A stretch of 64,000 bases of DNA from Podocnemis expansa. Its lineage: Eukaryota > Chordata > Testudines > Podocnemididae. The stretch is taken from positions 51,406,084 to 51,470,083 of the forward strand of contig ML681963.1 of NCBI GenBank assembly GCA_007922195.1. The letters run 5' to 3'. The translations under genes were made by a program, and so were the position numbers. The notes beneath the pieces are model-generated. The model was not told the origin of the DNA and ran no database searches. It was given only the letters and a program-made list of their open reading frames with translations. Shown here one piece after another: positions 57,980 through 64,000 of the stretch (positions are counted from its first letter, which is position 1; the number at the start of each line of letters is the position of its first letter).

Positions 57980-60900
57980 GTAGTTAACCTCCACCACCAC
58001 CCATCCACAACAATCACTGATGAGGACTTAATCCTTACCACCACAACTTCAGTTTGAAATCCAGTTGGGGGACCTTCCCGTCAAGTTCCCTCTCCCACAA
58101 CTCTGGGGAGGGATCCCGACCTGCTAATCAGTGGTATTGATTATAACTGGCCAGACTGGTTGCCAATCACCTTCTCCAAAACCCCTGCCACAGAGTGCCC
58201 ACTGACTTGGGACCGTCCCTATGAGCTGACAGACAGCCCTCCCCCCCCCCTTTCTGTGAGAGTGGGTGGTTCAGAGGTTAAAGCAGCCTCTGTTCCTTTG
58301 GGTAGCACCAAGGTTCAACACCATATTCATATCCTCCCTATTGATCCTAATACTTCCAATAACCAAGAGGACTCTACCCCCTGGTTATCCAAGCCTCTAC
58401 TACTACTGTAGTGGACAGAATGGAGGCCTGAGGTCTGAACCCGCATGGGCAACCCGTGGCTAATGGTTCTGACTCCCAAGTGTCTACCAAATAAGCCCCC
58501 CTCTTTCCCGCTTCCTCATGCAGTACCTTCCTTGCCTTCTCTGGGACCCATGAGGCGTTCATGGAGCACACTCCAAACATCAAAGAGTGTACTGCCTCAC
58601 CTATGCCCACTCCCAACTAAATGGGATTTTTTCCCTGTGGGTGCCATTCCCATCCCATCCTACTTTTCGAAACAGATGTTCGGGAAACCCTTCGTCGACT
58701 CTTCGCTCCCCTCTCCACAGAAGGCACTCACTTCCCTATCTGCAAGGTTGGTGGGGAGCCCTCCATCCTTTCTTATATGCCGCCCTAACCAACCCTTCCT
58801 CTATGCCACCAGCGGGAATTAGCTGGTGCTCAAATATAGTTTGTGTTCAATCGGCCCCCATCCAGGGCTCTAAGGCAGGGGTCTCAAACTCAAATCACCA
58901 AGAGGGCCGCATGAGGACTAGTATGTTAGCCCGAGGGCCGCACCACTGAAACCTTTTCATACATCAAGATTGTACATATTGGTCATGATAGTGTTGTTGC
59001 GGGCCACAGGAAGTAAATTTAGGGGCCTCATGCAGCCCACGGACCATGTGTTTGAGACCCCTGCTCTAAGGTATATGCTTCCAGCTTGGGGGTACTCAAA
59101 CCCCTCCTGAACCCATGGAGCAGGCAAACAGTCCATGCCTGCCAAGTACCAGATGCAAATGTCAGAGCTCAGCCACCAGAGGCAAGCGTTTGGCCAATCG
59201 CTCACGGTTTCCATTGGGGATATGAACCGTTCGGTACTCACTACCACCAGCTGGGTTACAGCTTGGGTGAGTGCACTGGAGAGAGGTTGCACTAGCTGGG
59301 GCCTCCACCTCATTTACTCTAGCCTCCCTTTCCCTGTATGGGAAAGAGGCTACGTTAACAAACAATGAATCACTTCCCTGGGCTCATTGATCACTGCTAC
59401 CCAGGATGTGCCCTAAAGTCAGAACCCCTGGATATGGGGTTTGGCCCCTGACAGAGTGGACCTTTGCCACTTTCCCTTTCCTCTCTCTCTCTCTCTAAGG
59501 TGGCCACTTCGTTTCACGTAAATCAGGAGATCCTCAGGTCACGGAGAATCAGAGGGGATGACATAATAATAATATCATCCAGATCCCACCCCTTTGCCAT
59601 TCGATCAAAGGTGGAGAAACTCATCCCTCTAAGCCCCTCGTTACACCCACAGTCACTGCTTGGTCCCACCGTGATGGTTCGGAGACCACTTCTTCAGGTG
59701 GGATATGAGTCTGGGCCCAATCATCATTTCCCAGAGTTTTATGCAGCGGTGCGTCTCATGTTGCTCACTTTCTGGGGATGGCCATAGTGCCTTGGTTACC
59801 CTGGCCTAGCTCCGGGAGACTATTGCTCAGGAGTCCCATGGGTACAGCTCCTTCTTCCTCATCATGATCTGAAGATCTTCTGGCCTTAGTAGTCACGACT
59901 TGGCATTTTATACTTCCATCCTACGCAACTACTACGGGTTTTCTCATTCGATAGAGCTAACATTAAACCCACCCTAAAATTCCTATCAGTGACCAGGAAC
60001 TCGGGAACTAGCTGACCCTTTATAGAATTCACCTTTCCGGGTAAGATCTAATAACAGTGATAGAATGTTCACAGAGGACACTTCAGATAAACTGGAAGTG
60101 TCTAAAAAGGAGATGGCCGGATGTGCCCCATCGGGGTGGCATACCCCCATTTCACTCTTTTCGGAGGAGACTCCTCCCTCCTCTCGTACATCTCAGTTCT
60201 CCCTCGTGGCCCCTTCTTACAGGGAGCCTCAAACCTGATACACTCCCCTGTGCGTTGCAGGGCTTAAGTTTGGTACCATAGTGGGGTAAGTCCTTTCTGG
60301 CGTTACGAGGTAAAGTAGGCCAAAGTGAGTTTGGTCCTGTAGGCCATGGGGACTGGCATCTGGGGCTGTAGGGGCTCATTAGCCTACCCCTTGGGCATCG
60401 CCTTATTGTGATCAGCTCCTCGCCCCTTCTATTCCTGCAGCCGCTTGCTAGACGCTGAATCAAAAAAAAGTGTGTGTGTGTGGGGGGGACGACTAGCAAT
60501 ACTACCATTTCCTTCTGTCTTCGCAAGGTTACAGTTGCTGACAGCCCACCTCAAAAAGGGACTGTCGCGGTGTCATCGGTAAACTCACATAGGCCTGGGA
60601 TATACTCTTCAGGCCCATGGGAAGTCCCACCTGTGTCTATCTTATATAGTGCCGTAAGGTGGGTCAAGCATCTGGCTTTTCCCATGCCGGTCCAAGTGCA
60701 TCACTTATAAGTGTGCTGTAGGAGGTTGTCAGCTGTTGCCTCCGGTCTTTCGTGTTCCTCCTTAAACTAGATGAAGTAAACTCTCCTAGATTCTCCCCAC
60801 TGCTCCTGGTAGCCCATCCCTCCTGCGGGACACTGTGTGCGCCAGATTCATGTACCCATCTGGCCCATAGCCTGCATGTGCTTTACACTGCTGGACTGAG

Positions 60901-61150
60901 GGAAAGATGGTTTACCTCCCTTCCACTGCTTCTTGCAATGTCGGTAACCACGACTGCCAGCCTGGCAATCATAAGGCCTTGTGAACTCCCTCATAGCTAT
61001 TATGCCAAAATGTGTTGCCCCCAGAACACTAAATCCTCTGGCCTCCACACACCACTGCCACTACCCTCTCTGGCTGAGCAATTAGAGACACATTCCTCGA
61101 CCATAGCTATGATGCGTTGGTACCACACCTAGCGTAGGGTGACCTCAGGC
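57980..61150 (+). other. Centre of DIRS-2, mostly unrecognised
   Basis: This is where DIRS reverse transcriptase, RNase H and recombinase should be. I find only one short recombinase-like phrase, KVATSFHVNQEI near 59497-59532, comparable to KVTTPFHLNQEI in DIRS-3. The rest (for example the frames at 58445-58822, 58587-58949 and 59086-59368) looks like coding-type sequence of unknown origin, or highly decayed polymerase. The hAT MITE at 58876 lies within it. I do not assign a function. Confidence 0.45.
58876..59063. mobile_element. hAT MITE (188 bp), perfect TSD, nested in DIRS-2
   Basis: The ends are CAGGGGTCTCAAAC and GTTTGAGACCCCTG, perfectly inverted over 14 bp. Identical octamers ctctaagg lie at 58868-58875 and 59064-59071. 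The good preservation suggests a fairly recent insertion. Confidence 0.95.
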
Positions 61151-61318
61151 CAGGGCCGGCGCTGGGGATCGTGGCGCCCCCCCTCAGCAGAGCGATGCCG
61201 GAACAGATGAGTGATGTCATCAGGGGAGCACCACGGCACTGTCCCCTTTTGACGCCCCCTCAAAATGCCGGTGCCCCCCTGTTATGCAGGGACTGCTTAC
61301 TGCCTAGCGCTGGCCCTG
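61151..61318. mobile_element. hAT MITE (168 bp), perfect TSD, nested in DIRS-2
   Basis: The ends are CAGGGCCGGCGCT and, inverted, CAGGGCCAGCGCT. Identical octamers cctcaggc lie at 61143-61150 and 61319-61326. Confidence 0.95.
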
Positions 61319-61599
61319 CCTCAGGCCATCCTGTCCACGCACACCAATTGGTGCTCGGACAAACTGGACCTACTTCTCTCACTGAGTTAGATCCTACAAT
61401 CCCAGGCTACCCTTGCCTGGATCAGGTTCCTTAGGTCAATTCCTTAGACCCCTCAAGGACCTTGCTCATTGGACAACCACCCATGTCGGAGATATGCTGT
61501 GCTGAAGGCGGAGGAGCCAACTCCACCTGCCATCCATCAGCATGGCTAGTAGTCACCTATTACTGAATGTCTCCAACCAGCGCTCGAAGAAGAACGGTG

Positions 61600-61885
61600 G
61601 GTTACTTACCAGTAACCGTCCTTCAAGATGGGCTGTTTGGATTCATTCAGAACCCTCCCTCTGTCCCCACATTTAGAGTTGGCAACTCCGAGAAACTGGG
61701 GAGGGGCTGGGTGGTGGCCACATATATAGCCATGGGGTAGCATGGGGGTGGCCACCTGCCCTCTTCTGACAGGCTAGAGCAAAAAGTTCCAACCAATTGG
61801 GATCTCTGGCACGGAGACACCTATTGAATGAATCCGGACAGCCCATCTCAAAGAAGGACGGTTACTGGTAAGTAACCCACCATTG
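61600..61885. repeat. DIRS-2 right terminal region with foldback arms
   Basis: It begins ggtgggttacttaccagtaa and ends with the inverse, ttactggtaagtaacccacc. The two arms (about 61600-61655 and 61831-61885) match over most of their length. Between them is the inverted copy of the DIRS-2 left repeat. Just left of it, gctcgaagaagaac (near 61585) inverts the very start of DIRS-2. Confidence 0.8.
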
Positions 61886-62310
61886 CTACTCTGGTTCTCT
61901 GCTACCAGTGGATTCTCCTGCACTGAGCCAGTCATCCAATGGTCAATGGGACAGTGCAGGTGTAGATCTCTCCACAGCCGTTTAGAAGACACTGCTCAGA
62001 ACTAGAGTGGACAGTGCTGCTCATGGGAGGAGGTAAGATGCTAGATTTCCCTGGTGGAAAGCAAGCTGCTACCAATGTCACCTGCTGCAGAGACTGTAGC
62101 CCTTCAGCCCTCTAAACAAGAAAGCCCTTAGGATAAATCTCCTGGCTCTCATGAGCATTTACAGCACTCCCCTGTGAACTGCCTCAAATACCACGTAATA
62201 TTTTTGTTCCTGGGGTTTTGGTGTTAACACAGATCTGTCACTGGCTTTTCATTAGGCCTGTAAATGCTGGCTCTACACTTGGATGAGGCAGATAATTGCA
62301 GATCATCTGC
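61886..62310. other. Spacer between convergent DIRS elements
   Basis: No gene recognised. It may be original host sequence between the two insertions. Confidence 0.45.
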
Positions 62311-62698
62311 AAGCAGAGAAACGATGGGTTACTTACCAGTAACCGTCCTTCTTTGAGATGGGCTGCTCACATACATTCAGTTACAGGTGTCTATGCGCAG
62401 CAGTGCACGGTAGGTCGGAAATTCTTCAGCCTTAGCCTGTCAGGTCAGGGCACGCGGCCAAAGCCCCCTCCACGCCATGACCGCGGCTAGATAGGTGACC
62501 ATGACCCTGACCCCACCAGTCCCATATATCTTTGCCAACTCCATTAGCGGGGACGGTGGGAGGGGCCTGAATGTATGTGAGCAGCCCACCTCAAAGAAGG
62601 ACAGTTACTGGTAAGTAACCCACCGTTCTCCTTCAAGCTCTGCTCACATCATTCAGTTACAGGTGACTGCTAGCTGTACCCGTGGATGGTGGGAGGAG

Positions 62699-63820
62699 TT
62701 ACAGTCTACCCACATTGAGTACAGCTCTGCCCAGAGTGGCATCATTTCTAGCCTGCTGGGTGATAGCGTAGTGCGTCGTGAAGGTATGCATCAATGACAA
62801 CGTAGCAGCCCTGCAGATCTCTTGGATTGGGACCTTGGTGAGAAAGGCCGTAGAGGATGCCTGAGCCCCAGTAGAGTGGGCTCTAAAAGTTCTAGGATGG
62901 GGCATTTTCGACCTTCCTTAGCACTCCTTGATACAGTTCACAATCCATTTGGAGATACACTGAGAGGATACTGGTAAACCTCTTTTACGTTCGGCAACCA
63001 CCACAAACAGTTGGGGGGGTCTTGTGAAACGGCTGGGTGTGCTCGATGTAGGTTAAGAGTGCCCTTCTTGCATCCAGAGTATGCCACTTCCTCTGGTTCT
63101 GTGTAACCTGGGGATCTGGGCAAGCAAATTTCTTGGTTAAGGTGAAAAGGGGTGGTCACCTTAGGGAGGAAGGATGGGTGGTGATGCAAAACCACCTTCT
63201 CTGGGCAGAACCTCGTGTATGGGGGTTCCAAGGAGAGTGCTTTCAACTCCGAAACCCTTCTAGCAGAGGTGATAGCTACTAAGAATGCTACCTTCCAGGA
63301 CAAGACCAGGAGGGTGGCTGAGTCCAGGGGTTCGTAGGGCGGCTCTGTCATTGCCCAGAGGACGATATTCAGGTCCCAAGGTGGGGTGGGCTTATGAGGT
63401 TGGGGAAAAAGTCTCTCTACCCCTTTTAGGAATCTGACTGAGGTGGGGGTGGGAGAAAACTGATTGCCCATCCACACTCTCGTGGAGAGCAGAGATTGCC
63501 ACTAAATGGACTCTCAGTGAGGAAGGAAAAAGGCCTCCTTCCCTTAGATCTAGCAGATAGTCGAGGATCAGATGAATTGGGGCTGATATAGAGTCTATAC
63601 CCTTGCCTCGGGCCCAAATGGAGAAATGCTTCCATTTGGCTGTGTATGTGGACCCGGTGGATGGTCTTCTGCTACCAACCAGGACCTTCTTAACCCTGTC
63701 TGAGCAAAGCCTCTCCTGCCCATTGAGCCAGAGAGCATCCAGGCCGTCAGGTGTAGGTGGCCCGGGTCTGGGTGCTGAAGGCGCCCCGAGTCCTGCGTCA
63801 GGAGGTCCGCCCACCATGGG
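62699..63820 (-). pseudogene. DIRS-3 tyrosine recombinase (broken)
   Basis: This is the enzyme that inserts the circular DIRS DNA by site-specific recombination, in place of an integrase. The N-terminal core-binding part reads STGSTYTAKWKHFSIWARG and ISAPIHLILDYLLDLREGG (about 63670-63530). The catalytic part carries the first arginine motif ITSARRVSELKALSLEPP (about 63285-63230), PFHLNQEICLPRS, and at its end an HSTG box (62878-62867) where HxxR is expected. The tyrosine nucleophile is plausibly the Tyr in TFTTHYAI (62770-62768). Two frame changes (about 63440 and 62905-62940) and the loss of the second Arg mark it as inactive. The family assignment is firm. Confidence 0.88.
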
Positions 63821-64000
63821 AGGCAGAGTGGGATCTCTATAGACATGTCCTGCAGGAGTGGGAACCAGTGCTGTCTGGGCCAGTCCGGAGCTATTAGTAT
63901 TATGTTTTCTCCATCCCTGTCGATCTTCAGGAGCACCCTCTGTATCAGGGGAACTGGCGGGAAGGTGTACATCAGGGCTTCTGACCAGTTGATGAGGAAG
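63590..64000 (-). pseudogene. DIRS-3 polymerase C-terminal end (RNase H side)
   Basis: The phrase ILIAPDWPRQHWFPLLQDMS (about 63897-63838) is typical of the end of DIRS polymerase, just before the recombinase. It is followed in a shifted frame by LNGQERLCSDRVKKVL near 63730-63680. The start lies outside the window. The link to the recombinase ORF needs a frameshift. Confidence 0.78.

Larger units (their letters stand above)
56005..61885 (+). mobile_element. DIRS-2: DIRS retroelement with both inverted terminal repeats
   Basis: The left terminal repeat (56005-56190) has its inverted counterpart at about 61688-61860: both contain gtctccgtgccagag, gcctgtcagaagagggcagg and gccaccacccagcccctccc in opposite orientation. 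A gag gene (56350-57973) follows the left repeat. The expected polymerase and recombinase region (58.0-61.1 kb) is mostly unrecognisable and holds two hAT MITEs. The span of about 5.9 kb is normal for DIRS elements. Confidence 0.83.
62320..64000 (-). mobile_element. DIRS-3: DIRS retroelement, 3' half, runs off the window
   Basis: On the minus strand it reads from the end of RNase H through the tyrosine recombinase to a terminal region at 62320-62640. That terminal region has foldback arms (about 62325-62383 and 62567-62624), like those of DIRS-2, with gggttacttaccagtaac at one end and its inverse at the other. The rest of the element lies to the right of the window. Confidence 0.87.

Noticed and set aside
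58000..59370. Possible retroviral envelope-like gene inside DIRS-2
   Set aside because: Some frames have a glycoprotein-like feel, but I see no signal peptide, cleavage site or membrane anchor that I can defend, and no LTR around it. Left as unrecognised.
1..64000. CRISPR array, operon or prophage
   Set aside because: No direct repeats with regular spacers and no bacterial gene organisation; all repeat families are those of vertebrate genomes.

Overview
The window looks like vertebrate nuclear DNA, most likely from a turtle (chelonian) or another archosaur-line reptile. The evidence is a CR1 LINE reverse transcriptase, CR1 3' ends with the (TCATAGAAT)-type tail, many MIR-type SINE remnants, several DIRS tyrosine-recombinase retroelements, and a dense set of short non-autonomous hAT transposons. 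No bacterial gene organisation is present. The species call rests on repeat families remembered from turtle genomes and could be wrong at that level.

I found no host gene exon that I can support. All recognisable protein-coding sequence belongs to transposable elements, and every copy is broken. From left to right the window holds: a CR1 LINE on the minus strand (1-1350); a hAT MITE (1547-1830); mostly unique DNA to about 5.0 kb; LTR-like sequence on the minus strand (5257-7300); a solo LTR with a 4-bp target duplication and two hAT elements nested in it (7737-9120); a 2.2-kb hAT element filled with a G-rich then a C/T-rich tract (11143-13330); a DIRS element (DIRS-1, 14264-18640) with a hAT element nested in its leader; a palindrome-rich element (21392-22652) and a relative (26393-26738); a long, mostly unique stretch to 34.7 kb with scattered MIR and LTR-like remnants; a hAT element (34750-35728); unique DNA; a hAT/CR1 nest (42441-42817); and then a run of hAT elements, foldback repeats and a second copy of the solo LTR (46.9-52.4 kb). 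The right end (56.0-64.0 kb) is two convergent DIRS elements: DIRS-2 on the plus strand with both inverted terminal repeats, and DIRS-3 on the minus strand running off the window edge.

Fourteen elements have hAT-type ends. Six have perfect 8-bp target duplications (1547, 11143, 46912, 52238, 58876, 61151) and five more match at 7 of 8 bases. Because many are nested in other repeats, the order of insertion can be read directly.

The observations I would look at first are: (1) a foldback insertion at 49566-49669 with two identical 51-bp arms and a 12-bp target duplication, plus a second, older foldback of the same repeat family at 47837-47953; (2) a run of four consecutive hairpins at 22412-22577; (3) the ~3-kb centre of DIRS-2, which sits where the polymerase should be but mostly does not look like DIRS polymerase; and (4) two solo LTRs of one family, in opposite orientation, each with its own 4-bp target duplication.
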